DNA of 49,851 nucleotides from an uncultured Collinsella sp. (GTDB lineage: Bacteria > Actinomycetota > Coriobacteriia > Coriobacteriales > Coriobacteriaceae). Shown here piece by piece: positions 25,775 to 34,951 of the stretch (positions within the stretch are counted from its first letter, which is position 1; every line of letters begins with the position of its first letter). A program made the position numbers and the translations under genes. The DNA lies in NCBI GenBank assembly GCA_900542945.1, contig UQPI01000011.1:1-49851 (forward strand), written 5' to 3'. The notes beneath the pieces were generated by a model. The model searched no databases and was not told where the DNA came from. It was given only the letters and a program-made list of their open reading frames with translations.

Positions 25775-27382
25775 ATGGCAGGCAAGCCGCAAACACTAGC
25801 TACGACCTCGGCATTCGAGATCTTGGGCCCCGTCATGGTCGGCCCCAGCTCATCGCACACCGCCGGCGCCCTGCGCTGTGCCCAGGTGGCTGCCAGCCTG
25901 CTCGAGGGCCGCATCACCAAGGTCACCTTTGGCCTGTGGAACTCCTTCGCCCACACCTACCGCGGCCACGGCACCGACCGCGCGCTCGTGGCGGGCATCC
26001 TGGGCCTCGACACCGACGACGAGAACATCAAGCAAGCCTTTGACCTCGCACGCGAACAGGGCCTCGATTATCACTTTGACATCAAGGGCGATGACGCCTC
26101 CATCCACCCCAACACCGTCGATATCGACATGGTCGACGACAGGGGCGCTACGGCTCAGGTCCGCGGCGAGAGCCTGGGCGGCGGCAAGATGCGCATCAGC
26201 CGCATCAACGGCGTCGGCGTCGACATCTCGGGCATGTATTCCACGCTCTTCGTGGCGCACCAGGACGTTCCCGGCGTGCTCGCCGCGCTCACGAACCTGC
26301 TCGCTTACTCACACGTCAACATCGCCTTCTGCCGAACCTACCGCACCGAGGTGGGCGGCCAGGCCTACTCCGTCTTTGAGACCGACGTCACGCCCGACGA
26401 CACCGTAATCCCCATGCTACGTAAACTCGACAACGTCGACTACGCCACCTTTATTGAACTCCCCGGTTCGGCATCATCGCTCTCCCCCGGTGTCTCGGCC
26501 AAGGAGATCTTCGATGACGGCGCCCAGCTGCTCGACGCCTGCGAGGAGCTGGGACTCAGCATCGGCGCCGTTATGGCCGTGCGCGAGGCGCGCCTCACCG
26601 GCGAGGCCCACGCCGTCGCCGCCATGCGCCGCGTGCTCGACGTCATGCGCGAGGAGACCACGACCCCCATCGTCAATCCGCAACGATCGCTCGGCGGGCT
26701 TATCGGCGGCGAGGCTAAACTCGTCGATGCCACCGGCCGCAACGATTTGAGCACGACCCTGATGGGCACCGTTCAAACCGACGCCGTGGCCCGCGCGATG
26801 GCCGTGCTCGAGCGCTCCGCCACGATGGGAGTGATCGTCGCCGCTCCCACGGCAGGCTCCGCGGGTGTCGTGCCCGGCTGCGTGCTGGCGCTCGCCGATC
26901 ACCTTCAGCTCGACGACGAGCAGGTCATGGACGCGCTCTACTGCGCAGCCGCCATCGGCCTCAACCTCACCACGAGCGCCTGCGTCGCCGGTGCCGAGGG
27001 CGGCTGCCAGGCTGAGGTAGGAAGTGCGGCCGCCATGGCAGCCGCCGCGCTGGTGCAGATGCTCGGCGGCACGCCCGGGCAGGCGCTCGACGCCAGTTCC
27101 ATCGCGCTGAGTAACTTGCTGGGCCTCGTTTGTGACCCCGTCGGTGGCCTCGTGGAGGTACCCTGCCAAAACCGCAACGCCATCGGCGTGGCAGCCGCCT
27201 TTAGCTCGGCGCAGCTTGCACTTGCCGGTATCAAGAGCCTGGTGCCGTTTGACCAGATGGCGCACGTCATGCTCTCCGTGGGCCACGCGTTGCCGGCCAC
27301 GCTGCGCGAGACGGCAAAGGGTGGCATCGCGCAGGCTCCGGCCGCACTTTCGGCCTGTGCAAAATGCGGTGTGTGCGGATAG
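25775..27382 (+). CDS. sdaA: L-serine dehydratase, Fe-S dependent, single chain
   Basis: The enzyme deaminates L-serine to pyruvate and ammonia with an oxygen-sensitive [4Fe-4S] cluster. Residues 1-150 or so are the beta domain (GPVMVGPSSSHTAGALR near 18-34). An ACT-like stretch follows (STLFVAHQDVPGVLAALTNL), then the alpha domain from about 235 with NPQRSLGGLIGGEA, APTAGSAGVVPG, CVAGAEGGCQAEVG and VCDPVGGLVEVPCQNRN, which supply cluster cysteines. The chain ends in CAKCGVCG; in the Legionella enzyme a C-terminal Cys binds the cluster, and the Cys here could do likewise. Start ATG 25775 has AACAGGAG upstream. Stands alone between palindrome and terminator. Confidence 0.92.
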   Translation: MAGKPQTLATTSAFEILGPVMVGPSSSHTAGALRCAQVAASLLEGRITKVTFGLWNSFAHTYRGHGTDRALVAGILGLDTDDENIKQAFDLAREQGLDYHFDIKGDDASIHPNTVDIDMVDDRGATAQVRGESLGGGKMRISRINGVGVDISGMYSTLFVAHQDVPGVLAALTNLLAYSHVNIAFCRTYRTEVGGQAYSVFETDVTPDDTVIPMLRKLDNVDYATFIELPGSASSLSPGVSAKEIFDDGAQLLDACEELGLSIGAVMAVREARLTGEAHAVAAMRRVLDVMREETTTPIVNPQRSLGGLIGGEAKLVDATGRNDLSTTLMGTVQTDAVARAMAVLERSATMGVIVAAPTAGSAGVVPGCVLALADHLQLDDEQVMDALYCAAAIGLNLTTSACVAGAEGGCQAEVGSAAAMAAAALVQMLGGTPGQALDASSIALSNLLGLVCDPVGGLVEVPCQNRNAIGVAAAFSSAQLALAGIKSLVPFDQMAHVMLSVGHALPATLRETAKGGIAQAPAALSACAKCGVCG

Positions 27383-27400
27383 CGACAAAGAAAGACTCGA

Positions 27401-27422
27401 AGGTGGGACAAATGTCCCACCT
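27401..27422 (+). terminator. Terminator of the serine dehydratase gene
   Basis: AGGTGGGAC pairs with GTCCCACCT around an AAAT loop, followed by CTTTTG. Nineteen bases after the stop. The GGGAC/GTCCC core is again the one seen in the palindromes. Confidence 0.8.
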
Positions 27423-27531
27423 CTTTTGAATGCCACCGTTTCCATACCACAAACAACTGGGTAATCGCTATAATGCAAGCCCAGTAAAAACACGATGAGC
27501 CGCAAGGCGAAATCCGAAGGATATGCATACG

Positions 27532-29247
27532 ATGTCGCAAAACGATCGAACTCAACTGATTCCCGATCCGCAGCAGCCGAGCAGGCACACCGGCGGCGTT
27601 CAGTCGCCGCGTCCTATCGCGCCGAGCCGCGGTCAGCAGCGAGGTGCGGCAAACGTTTCCCAACGTCCGAACAAGCAGCATCAGCAGCGCCAGGCAAATG
27701 GCAATGCGCCCAAGCAGCCCCCCACGCACGCTCGAGGCGATCGCGGCCCCGCACGCAAACCCGCCGAGAACAATAAGTCGGGCAAAAAGACGACGCTCTT
27801 TGTCGTTCTGGGTCTTATCGTCATTGTCTATATCGTAGGCGTTGTAGCGTTTTCGCAGGTAGCCTACCCCAACACCACTATCGCCGGCGTCGATGTCTCG
27901 TTCTCCAACGCTTCGTCTGCCGCCACCAAGGTCAGCTCGGCTTGGAAGCACTATAAGCTCACCGTGACAGGCGATGACTTTAGCTGGACGTATCAGCCCG
28001 AGTCCGATGAGCCCATTGTCGACGGCGAAGCTGCCGCAAAAGAGATTATCAGCCGCAACGAAGCCATTGTATGGCCGGTTCGCCTTGTAGAATCCTTAAG
28101 CGGCAAGACCAAAACAACCGCTAGCTCCAACGAAGTCGATCTTGATCAAGACGTCGACCTGTCCATGCTCTCCGACACCTTTGACCAAAAGCAGTTTGAG
28201 AAGGATCTGGGCGCCGCCATCGACGAGTTTAACGAGGGGCGTTCGGGCGCGTTCGAGGCCAATAGCTCCTATGACGAGCAGGCCGGCAAGTTTACCGTCG
28301 AGAAGGCGCGCTCCAACGAAAAACTCAACCGCGAGCATGTCATTAAGTATGCCGAGCTCGAGCTTGCCTCGCTGGCCGAGACCGTAGATCTTTCCAAGCT
28401 CGGCAACGATGCCTATGAGCCGCTCAATGGAACGCTGACCGATGATCAGATTCAGTCTGCATGCGATGCCGCCAACAACTTCTTGGGCGTCAACGTGACC
28501 CTCAAGCTCAACGGCGAGGATGCCGGCAAGGTTGATGGCAGCTCCGTGTTGCAGTGGATCAGCTTTGCCGATCCGGCCAACCCCACGCTCGATACGTCGC
28601 AGATCAGCAGCTGGGCAGCCGAGCTCGCCAACGGCTTTAATACCGTGGGCTCCACTCGCTGGTGGACGCGCGCCGATGGCAAGCAGTGCGCCGTCGAAGG
28701 CGGCGACTTTGGTTGGTCCATCGACAGCAGCTCGCTCGCCAAGCAGGTCGAAGACGCCATTAACAACAAGCAGACCGGCGAAATCGAGATCAAGTACTCC
28801 CAGAAGGCCGACACATTTACCGCCAAGGGCGAGCCCGACTGGAAGGCCTATATCGACGTCGACCTGTCCGAGCAGCATGCGCGCTACTACGACGAGAGGG
28901 GCAACATCGTGTGGGAGGCCAACTTTATTTCTGGCAAACCGGGCGAAGACGCCACCCCCGAGGGCGTATGGCAGATCAACAGCAACGATGGCGCCAGCAA
29001 ACTCATCGGTGCCAAGGACCCCGAGACCGGCAAGCCCAAATACGAGAGCCCGGTAAGCTACTGGATGCCGTTCGAGGGCAATATGGTCGGATTCCACGAC
29101 GCCACCTGGCAAAACGATTCGAGTTTCGATAACGCCGAATCGTACAAGTGGTGCGGTAGCCACGGTTGTATCAACCTGCGTCTGGCCGATGCCAAGTCGC
29201 TCCACGAGCGCATCAAAGTCGGCCTCTGCGTGGTCGTGCACTCGTAA
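27532..29247 (+). CDS. L,D-transpeptidase (YkuD) with peptidoglycan-binding domain
   Basis: The 571-residue protein has a long cytoplasmic Pro/Gln/Arg-rich head (1-85), one transmembrane helix (about 88-110, TLFVVLGLIVIVYIVGVVAF) and an outside part. The outside part contains two repeats of the PG4/VanW-like peptidoglycan-binding kind and a C-terminal YkuD domain from about 440. The catalytic motif SHGCINLRL places His544 and Cys546 near the end. It should form 3-3 crosslinks or attach proteins to the cell wall. The start at 27532 has GAAGGA ten bases upstream; ATG 27523 sits too close to it. Monocistronic, followed by a hairpin. Confidence 0.87.
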   Translation: MSQNDRTQLIPDPQQPSRHTGGVQSPRPIAPSRGQQRGAANVSQRPNKQHQQRQANGNAPKQPPTHARGDRGPARKPAENNKSGKKTTLFVVLGLIVIVYIVGVVAFSQVAYPNTTIAGVDVSFSNASSAATKVSSAWKHYKLTVTGDDFSWTYQPESDEPIVDGEAAAKEIISRNEAIVWPVRLVESLSGKTKTTASSNEVDLDQDVDLSMLSDTFDQKQFEKDLGAAIDEFNEGRSGAFEANSSYDEQAGKFTVEKARSNEKLNREHVIKYAELELASLAETVDLSKLGNDAYEPLNGTLTDDQIQSACDAANNFLGVNVTLKLNGEDAGKVDGSSVLQWISFADPANPTLDTSQISSWAAELANGFNTVGSTRWWTRADGKQCAVEGGDFGWSIDSSSLAKQVEDAINNKQTGEIEIKYSQKADTFTAKGEPDWKAYIDVDLSEQHARYYDERGNIVWEANFISGKPGEDATPEGVWQINSNDGASKLIGAKDPETGKPKYESPVSYWMPFEGNMVGFHDATWQNDSSFDNAESYKWCGSHGCINLRLADAKSLHERIKVGLCVVVHS

Positions 29248-29315
29248 CGCAGCTAACGTCTACAACAAGTAAACAGCACGGCGACAAAACTTACAGTACC
29301 GTCATCCGCAACTTC

Positions 29316-29345
29316 TATACGCCCGCCTATCGCGACGGGCGTATA
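29316..29345 (+). terminator. Terminator between L,D-transpeptidase and exporter operon
   Basis: TATACGCCCG (29316-29325) pairs with CGGGCGTATA (29336-29345), followed by TACTTAT. About 70 bases after the transpeptidase stop. Confidence 0.65.
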
Positions 29346-29379
29346 TACTTATCGGAGCCATATCGATAAAGGAGACGCT

Positions 29380-30807
29380 ATGTCCAAGGTCCCCACGATC
29401 AATCCGGGTCCTGACGATTCCGATCGCATGCCCCAAGATGCCACCGAGACCCTGCCGATTATCAGCGCTGCAGACACCAAGCAGCCCCAAACGAGTCTCG
29501 ACGATTCGACCGATATCTCCGATGAAGAAGCCTATGCAAAGCTCAAGGCAAAGCGTGCCGAGCGTCGGCGCAAAAAGCTCATCCGACGCGGTATCGCCGT
29601 CGGTGTCGTTGTTGCCATCGCGCTCATTGTCATCATCGCAACGCTGGTCATCAACGCGCAACCCGCAGGCACCAACGGACCGGTGACCGACATGGTCACC
29701 GAAGGCACGTTTACCACCACAGTCGAAGCCAAGGGGCAGCTTAAGCCCATCTCGGCATCGGTCGTCTCCCCTTCTGTCGACGGTACGGTTGAAAAGATCA
29801 ACGTGCAGGCCGGACAGAGCGTCAACGAGGGCGACGTGCTCATGACCATTAAGAACGACGCGCTCGATAGCGCTGTTTCCGAGGCGCAGCGCGCGGTCGC
29901 GGCCGCCCAGGAAGACCTGAACAATGCAAAGGTGGCACTCGCGGCCGCACAGGCCGCACCGACAACGGACAGTGACGGATCGACCGGCCCATCGGACGCA
30001 AACGCCAACGCAAATGCCGTCTCGACCGCCCAGCGCAACCTCGCCTCGGCCCAGGCAACGCTGGAGCAGGCAACTGCAAAGGCGGCCGAGCGCACCGTAA
30101 AGGCCCCCAGTTCGGGCAACATCGTCGAGCTCAACGCCAAAGTCGGTGCCACGGTGACCGGAGGCATGATCATGGGCGAAAGCGATACGAGCGGCGGCAA
30201 GCAGTGCATGCAGATCGCCGACCTGTCCAAGATGAAGGTGACCGTGCAAGTGGGCGAAAAGGACATCGCCAAGATCGCCGTTGGGCAGAGCGCCAACGCC
30301 ACGTATCCCGCGTTTCCCGATATCGTGAGCCAGGGAACCGTTACGGCCATCGCTTCGGTGGCAAACTCCGACGCCGCCAACGGTGGCGGCGGCAACGTAA
30401 CCTTTAACGTCGACATCCTCATCGAGGCGCCCGACGCGCGCCTGAAGCCGGGCATGACGGCCGAGGTATCGGTGGTGACCGAGCAGCTCGACGACGTGGT
30501 GATGGTGCCGACGATGGCGCTCATGACCGAAGACGGCGAACACTATTACGTCAACGTGGCAACCGATGACGAGGGCAAGCAAACCCATCGCGTGAAGGTG
30601 GCCGTTGTGACGCAAAACGACAACGAAGCCGTAGTCGGCAAGACGCAGGTCAAGCGCGACGACCAGGGCAACGAGATCAACCCCAACGTGCCGGTTACCA
30701 AGCTGCGCGATGGCGACACCCTCATCATGGACACCGGAGCGGACGCAACGGCTGACGGCGGCTTCAGCGCGGATTCGGGCAGTATGTCTGCCGACGAGGG
30801 CATGTAA
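29380..30807 (+). CDS. HlyD/MacA-type efflux adaptor
   Basis: The 475-residue protein has a cytoplasmic head of about 70 residues ending in a basic cluster (RRRKKLIRR), a membrane anchor (71-92) and an extracellular adaptor. The adaptor has a lipoyl half (VSPSVDGTVEKINVQAGQSV), an alanine-rich coiled-coil hairpin (about 165-240), the second lipoyl half (VKAPSSGNIVELNAKVGATV) and a beta-barrel. It is a periplasmic-adaptor relative used by monoderms with MacB-type exporters. AAAGGAGACGCT precedes the ATG. The stop overlaps the ATPase start by one base (TAATG), so the three genes form one operon. The substrate is unknown. Confidence 0.87.
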   Translation: MSKVPTINPGPDDSDRMPQDATETLPIISAADTKQPQTSLDDSTDISDEEAYAKLKAKRAERRRKKLIRRGIAVGVVVAIALIVIIATLVINAQPAGTNGPVTDMVTEGTFTTTVEAKGQLKPISASVVSPSVDGTVEKINVQAGQSVNEGDVLMTIKNDALDSAVSEAQRAVAAAQEDLNNAKVALAAAQAAPTTDSDGSTGPSDANANANAVSTAQRNLASAQATLEQATAKAAERTVKAPSSGNIVELNAKVGATVTGGMIMGESDTSGGKQCMQIADLSKMKVTVQVGEKDIAKIAVGQSANATYPAFPDIVSQGTVTAIASVANSDAANGGGGNVTFNVDILIEAPDARLKPGMTAEVSVVTEQLDDVVMVPTMALMTEDGEHYYVNVATDDEGKQTHRVKVAVVTQNDNEAVVGKTQVKRDDQGNEINPNVPVTKLRDGDTLIMDTGADATADGGFSADSGSMSADEGM

Positions 30808-31580
30808 TGCGTCCCGTCATCGACATTCGCAACGTGCATCGCATCTTTGAGAGCGAGGCGGGTTGCGCCCATATCTTGCACAACGTGAGCCTGGCGGTAA
30901 ATCCCGGCGAATTCGTCGCTATCACTGGCCCCTCGGGCTCGGGCAAATCAACGCTCATGAACATCCTGGGCTGCCTGGATAAGCCGACGGCGGGCGACTA
31001 CTACCTGCAGGGCCTCAACGTGGCCGAGCTCGATGATGACGAGCTCACCGAAGTCCGCGCCCTGAGCATCGGCTTTGTCTTTCAGAGCTTTAATCTGCTG
31101 CCGCGCCTGACGGTGATCGAAAACGTCATGCTGCCGCTGTCCTACACCAATGTGCCGCGCAGCCAGCGCGAGATGCGCGCCGTACACGCGCTGCAGGCCG
31201 TCACGCTTCCGGTCGACCATTGGGACCATCGTATATCGGAGCTGTCGGGCGGACAGATGCAGCGCGTCGCCATCGCGCGCGCCCTTGTCAACGATCCACC
31301 CATCATTTTGGCCGACGAGCCGACGGGCAACCTGGACTCCGCCACGGGAGCGCTCGTCATGGAAACCTTCCACAAGCTCCAGGAGCGCGGCAAAACCATC
31401 GTGCTTATCACACACGACCCCGGCATCGCCGCCGAGGCCGACCGTGCCGTGACCATCCGCGACGGTCGCATTCACGACGGCGCGTATATTCCGCATGCAC
31501 CGCGGACCCTACGCAGCGCCGTAGATAGCCTGCCCATGATTTCCGCCTCCGCCAACCCGCCGAAAGGAGTGATGGCATGA
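30807..31580 (+). CDS. ABC transporter ATPase, MacB/LolD type
   Basis: The 257-residue ATPase has Walker A GPSGSGKST at 41-49, Q-loop FVFQSFNLLPRL, signature LSGGQMQR (about 145) and Walker B IILADEPTGNLD. This set with the NLD ending is typical of the MacB/LolD/FtsE group that drives mechanotransmission-type permeases. A tail of about 30 residues follows the usual end. It overlaps the permease start by ATGA, so it is co-translated with it. It should power the adjacent adaptor/permease exporter. Confidence 0.9.
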   Translation: MRPVIDIRNVHRIFESEAGCAHILHNVSLAVNPGEFVAITGPSGSGKSTLMNILGCLDKPTAGDYYLQGLNVAELDDDELTEVRALSIGFVFQSFNLLPRLTVIENVMLPLSYTNVPRSQREMRAVHALQAVTLPVDHWDHRISELSGGQMQRVAIARALVNDPPIILADEPTGNLDSATGALVMETFHKLQERGKTIVLITHDPGIAAEADRAVTIRDGRIHDGAYIPHAPRTLRSAVDSLPMISASANPPKGVMA

Positions 31581-32791
31581 GCGCCCGCGATCTTATCCAG
31601 GAAGCCCTTCACTCGCTCGAGGCCAACAAGGGGCGCAGCCTGCTCACCATCCTGGGCATTGTCATCGGCATCGCCTCGGTCATTGCCATGACTTCGCTCA
31701 TCGGCGGCATCCAAAACAGCTTGGTCAACAGCCTGGGCCTCAACGCAGCTCGCATGGTTCAGATCTATTCGTCCCAAGAACTCTCTGATTCTGACGTCCA
31801 GAAGCTTAAAAAACTGGTGCCGCAGATAGAACAGATCGGCATTGTCAAAAGCGCGTATACCGAGTATAAGACCGGCGATAAAAGCTATACCGTCATGGCA
31901 CAGGGTGTCGATAGCGACATGCTCGACGCCGTGGGTGCCAGTAAGCTCGTTGCGGGGCGCACCTACACCGATGTCGAGTCAAAGGCAGGCTCGCGCGTGG
32001 CGCTCATCAGCCGCGGCGGCGCCGATCAGCTTTACGGCAACGAACAGGATGCGCTGGGAAAAACCATCAAAGTGTCCAACGGCGAGGTGCAGATTGTAGG
32101 CGTGATTGATGGCGGCAGCGACTCCATGGGCTCGCTCACGCTGTATATGCCACGCGAAACCATCTCCGGCCTGTTTGGCGACGAGAATCCTTCATTTCCC
32201 AGCGTGACGGCACTTGCCGCCGAGGGCACAGACATGGACGAGCTCTGCAAGACCATCGAGTCTAAGGTGCGCGCGATGAAGGGCATCTCGGAGGATGATG
32301 AGTACGACAGCGTATCGGCGACCTCCATGAAAAGCGCCATCGATGCACTCAACTCGTTTATGGGCGCCTTCTCGCTCATCATGGGCGCTGTCGCCAGTAT
32401 CTCACTGCTTGTCGGCGGAATCGGCATTATGAATATGATGCTTACCAACGTGACTGAGCGCATCCGCGAGATCGGTATTCGCCGTGCCTTGGGCGCCAGT
32501 CGCCGCGATATCACCGCGCAGTTTTTGGCCGAGTCCTCGGCGCTGTGCGTCACCGGTGGCCTGCTGGGTGTCCTGATTGGCTATCTGCTGGCCTGGGGCC
32601 TCGCGATGTTTGCCGCAGGATCAGGGGTTCTCAACGAGCTCGGTGCCAGTGGGGAGATCACACCGAGCTTTTCAATCGCCACGGTGCTGCTGGCCTTCGG
32701 CGTCTCCGTCGGCATCGGCGTAATCTTTGGCTTCTACCCCGCTCGCCGCGCGGCAAAGCTCAACCCGGTGGAGTGCCTACGCTACCAGTAA
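31577..32791 (+). CDS. ABC transporter permease, MacB/FtsX type
   Basis: The 404-residue permease has one N-terminal membrane helix (about 20-43, LLTILGIVIGIASVIAMTSL), a large extracellular MacB-PCD-like domain (about 45-260) and three C-terminal helices with the FtsX signature MNMMLTNVTERIREIGIRRA. AAGGAG lies seven bases before the ATG. Together with the preceding two genes it forms a MacAB-like exporter; peptides, antibiotics or lipids are possible cargos but nothing here identifies one. The last codons and stop lie inside a 21-base tandem duplication. Confidence 0.88.
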   Translation: MSARDLIQEALHSLEANKGRSLLTILGIVIGIASVIAMTSLIGGIQNSLVNSLGLNAARMVQIYSSQELSDSDVQKLKKLVPQIEQIGIVKSAYTEYKTGDKSYTVMAQGVDSDMLDAVGASKLVAGRTYTDVESKAGSRVALISRGGADQLYGNEQDALGKTIKVSNGEVQIVGVIDGGSDSMGSLTLYMPRETISGLFGDENPSFPSVTALAAEGTDMDELCKTIESKVRAMKGISEDDEYDSVSATSMKSAIDALNSFMGAFSLIMGAVASISLLVGGIGIMNMMLTNVTERIREIGIRRALGASRRDITAQFLAESSALCVTGGLLGVLIGYLLAWGLAMFAAGSGVLNELGASGEITPSFSIATVLLAFGVSVGIGVIFGFYPARRAAKLNPVECLRYQ

Positions 32792-32822
32792 GCCACCACC
32801 AGCTACCAGTAAGCCACCACCA
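32781..32822. repeat. Perfect 21-base tandem duplication at the permease stop
   Basis: The 21 bases 32781-32801 are repeated exactly at 32802-32822, and the first copy contains the permease stop codon at 32789-32791. The second copy is beyond the stop, so the protein end is unaffected. A recent slippage duplication is the simplest explanation. Confidence 0.85.
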
Positions 32823-32897
32823 ACAAGTTGCGGTGAATTAGGGACTGAATATGCTATCTAGCAGCAAAAACAGACACTATTTCACCGCAACTTATTG
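32821..32897. repeat. Palindromic element between exporter and cobalamin operons
   Basis: AAGTTGCGGTGAA (32825-32837) and TTCACCGCAACTT (32881-32893) are perfect 13-base arms, extended to 17 with one mismatch. The interior holds GGGACTGAAT (32841-32850), also found at 39-48. It separates two convergent operons and may terminate both. The remaining bases up to 33023 contain no gene and begin the more GC-rich section. Confidence 0.55.
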
Positions 32898-33023
32898 AAG
32901 GGCTGTTTGCGCCAGTTCTGGGCGTCGTCCTCGAGCTATTGATGGATGACGGGCTTGTACGGGTCAAGCTTGCTCGGGGCGCTCCTCCTCGCGGGCGGGA
33001 GGGCGCGCAGGCGCGGCAAGCGC

Positions 33024-33797
33024 CTAGCGCGCGAACTCCCGTAAGAGCGCGTCTTCCACTTCCCGAAGCGAAAGGGCCCCGCTTCCCTCGGCGGGACGGG
33101 TGACCACGATGCAGTGCGCTCCCACGTCGCGCGCGGAGGCGAGCTTCTCGGCCGTGCCGCCTACGGTTCCCGAGTCCTTGGTCACAAGCCACTGGGCGCC
33201 CACCTGCCGAAGCATCGCCTCGTTGAGCTCGCGGGTGAAGGGCCCCTGCATGCCGATGACGTGCGACGGCGAAAACCCCGCGTCGATGCACTTCGTTATA
33301 GCACTGGGCAGCGGGAGCACGCGCACGAAGAAGCGCTCCGCGAAATCGGCGACGCGCGTGTAGGGAGCAAGCTCCTTGCTCCCCGTCGTGAGAAGAGCGC
33401 GACCCGGGTTCTCGGAGAGAAAGCGCGCCGCGCAGGCGATCGACGCGACCGACACGATGCCTTTGGGCAGCGCCTCGACCGGGCGCGCAAGGCGCAGGCA
33501 TCGTGCACCCACGGCGAGCGAAGCGGCCCGGATGTTGCCGCTTGCGAGCGTAGCGAAGGGGTGCGTGGCGTCGACAACGATGCGCGCGCCAGAAAGCTCG
33601 CACTCCATGTCGGCCTCGTCGAGCCTGCCCGCATGCACCTCGATGCCCGGAAGCTCGCCCAAAAGCTCGCCTCCGTACTCGGTTGCCGCGTAGGCACGGG
33701 CGGGGATGCCCGCCCCGTTCGCCCATTCGCACAGAAGGCGGCCCTCGGTGGTGCCGGCGAAGATGCGCAGCGCCGGCGCGGATGCGGGCGCCGTCAC
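33024..33797 (-). CDS. cbiJ: Cobalt-precorrin-6A reductase
   Basis: CbiJ/CobK reduces precorrin-6A with NADPH. The 257-residue protein starts with a Rossmann-like segment containing FAGTTEGR (about 13-20) and has the family signature DATHPFA (about 76-82), plus VTKDSGTVGGTAEKL near 215. The start is a GTG at 33797 overlapping the cbiC stop as GTGA. It is the last gene of the 17-gene cobalamin operon; a palindrome follows about 130 bases on. The length and motifs fit the family. Confidence 0.88.
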   Translation of the reverse strand: MTAPASAPALRIFAGTTEGRLLCEWANGAGIPARAYAATEYGGELLGELPGIEVHAGRLDEADMECELSGARIVVDATHPFATLASGNIRAASLAVGARCLRLARPVEALPKGIVSVASIACAARFLSENPGRALLTTGSKELAPYTRVADFAERFFVRVLPLPSAITKCIDAGFSPSHVIGMQGPFTRELNEAMLRQVGAQWLVTKDSGTVGGTAEKLASARDVGAHCIVVTRPAEGSGALSLREVEDALLREFAR

Positions 33798-34435
33798 TTC
33801 GGGCCGCCTGTGCGCGTGATCTGGTAGAGCAGCGCGTTCATAATGGCGGCCGCCACGGTCGAGCCGCCCTTGCGACCCCTCGCGACGATGGCCGGCACGC
33901 GTCGCGCGAGTAGCTCCTCTTTCGCCTCGACCACGTTCACAAACCCGACCGGCACCCCAACGACGAGCGCGGGCGCGATCTTCCCCGCGTCCATGAGCTC
34001 GGCGAGGCGCAGAAGTGCTGTGGGAGCGTTGCCGACGGCCACGATGAGCGGACCCTCGATGCCGCAAGCTTTGTCCATGCTCGCAACGGCGCGAGTCGTG
34101 CCCGCGGCGCGCGCAGCCGCGGCGACATCAGGGTCGGCCATGTAGCACACGGCCTTGCAGCCGAGCTTCGCGAGCGCGGGCTTGCTTATGCCTGCAAGCG
34201 CCATGTTCGTGTCGGTGAGCACCGTGGCCCCTGCGCGCAGTGCGTCGAGCGCACAGTGCGCGGCGTCATGGGTGAACACGAGAGAATCGGCGTACGAGAA
34301 GTCGGCAGTGGTGTGGATGACGCGCTTCACGACGGGCTCTTCGAGCGGCGGGAACGTGCGGCCGCCGAGCTCTTCGGTGATGATCTCGAAGCTGCGCCGC
34401 TCGATGTCGCCGGGCGCCATCTCCTTGGAATCCAT
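33794..34435 (-). CDS. cbiC: Cobalt-precorrin-8 methylmutase
   Basis: CbiC moves the methyl group from C11 to C12, giving cobyrinic acid. The 213-residue product has RRSFEIITEEL, the catalytic His region VKRVIHTTADFSYAD (about 37-51) and VGNAPTALLRLAEL with GVPVGFVNVVEAKE near the end. It starts directly after the cobO stop (TAG then ATG), and GTACTAG limits its own ribosome site, so coupling is likely. A solid match in length and order. Confidence 0.93.
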   Translation of the reverse strand: MDSKEMAPGDIERRSFEIITEELGGRTFPPLEEPVVKRVIHTTADFSYADSLVFTHDAAHCALDALRAGATVLTDTNMALAGISKPALAKLGCKAVCYMADPDVAAAARAAGTTRAVASMDKACGIEGPLIVAVGNAPTALLRLAELMDAGKIAPALVVGVPVGFVNVVEAKEELLARRVPAIVARGRKGGSTVAAAIMNALLYQITRTGGPK

Positions 34436-34951
34436 CTAGTACTCCACTCCTTCCCTTGCACATATCCCCTGCTCGTAGGGATGTTTCTCGCACCGCATCT
34501 CGGTTATGTAGTCGGCCTTCTCCACGATCTTGCGGGAAGGCGCGCGCCCGGTGAGCGCTACTTCGACGCCGCGCGCGGACATATCGAGCGCGCGGTCCAC
34601 GAGTGCCTCGTCGACAAGCCCCTTCGAAAGCGCGTCGAGTGCCTCGTCGAGCACGAGCAGTCCCTCTTGCGCGCCCTCGAGCTCGGCGAGCGCGGAAGCG
34701 AGGTTCCCATCGTGCAGCTCGCACGTCGCGGCAAGTTCTTCCGACGTCATCGACCAGGTAAACTTGTCCGACACCTTCCCCGCGAACACGGGCACGCCGA
34801 AATGCTCGGCGAGCAGGCGCACCTCCCCGCTTTCGCCGTCTTTCAGGAACTGCACGACGACGACGCGGCGGCCTGCAGCGAGCATGCGAAGGGCGAGGCC
34901 CATCGCCGCCGTGGTCTTGCCTTTGCCGTCGCCATGATACACGTGGATCAT
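34436..34951 (-). CDS. cobO: Cob(I)alamin adenosyltransferase, BtuR/CobO type
   Basis: This 171-residue P-loop enzyme adds the 5'-deoxyadenosyl ligand to cob(I)yrinic acid diamide or cobalamin. GDGKGKTTAAMG at 8-19 is the family's reversed-orientation ATP loop. VVVVQFLKDGESGE and LVLDEALDAL (Walker B) follow, and it ends with the conserved EMRCEKHPYEQGI. The start overlaps cbiP by four bases. It is on the short side for CobO because the N-terminal helix of the enteric enzyme is missing. Confidence 0.92.
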   Translation of the reverse strand: MIHVYHGDGKGKTTAAMGLALRMLAAGRRVVVVQFLKDGESGEVRLLAEHFGVPVFAGKVSDKFTWSMTSEELAATCELHDGNLASALAELEGAQEGLLVLDEALDALSKGLVDEALVDRALDMSARGVEVALTGRAPSRKIVEKADYITEMRCEKHPYEQGICAREGVEY

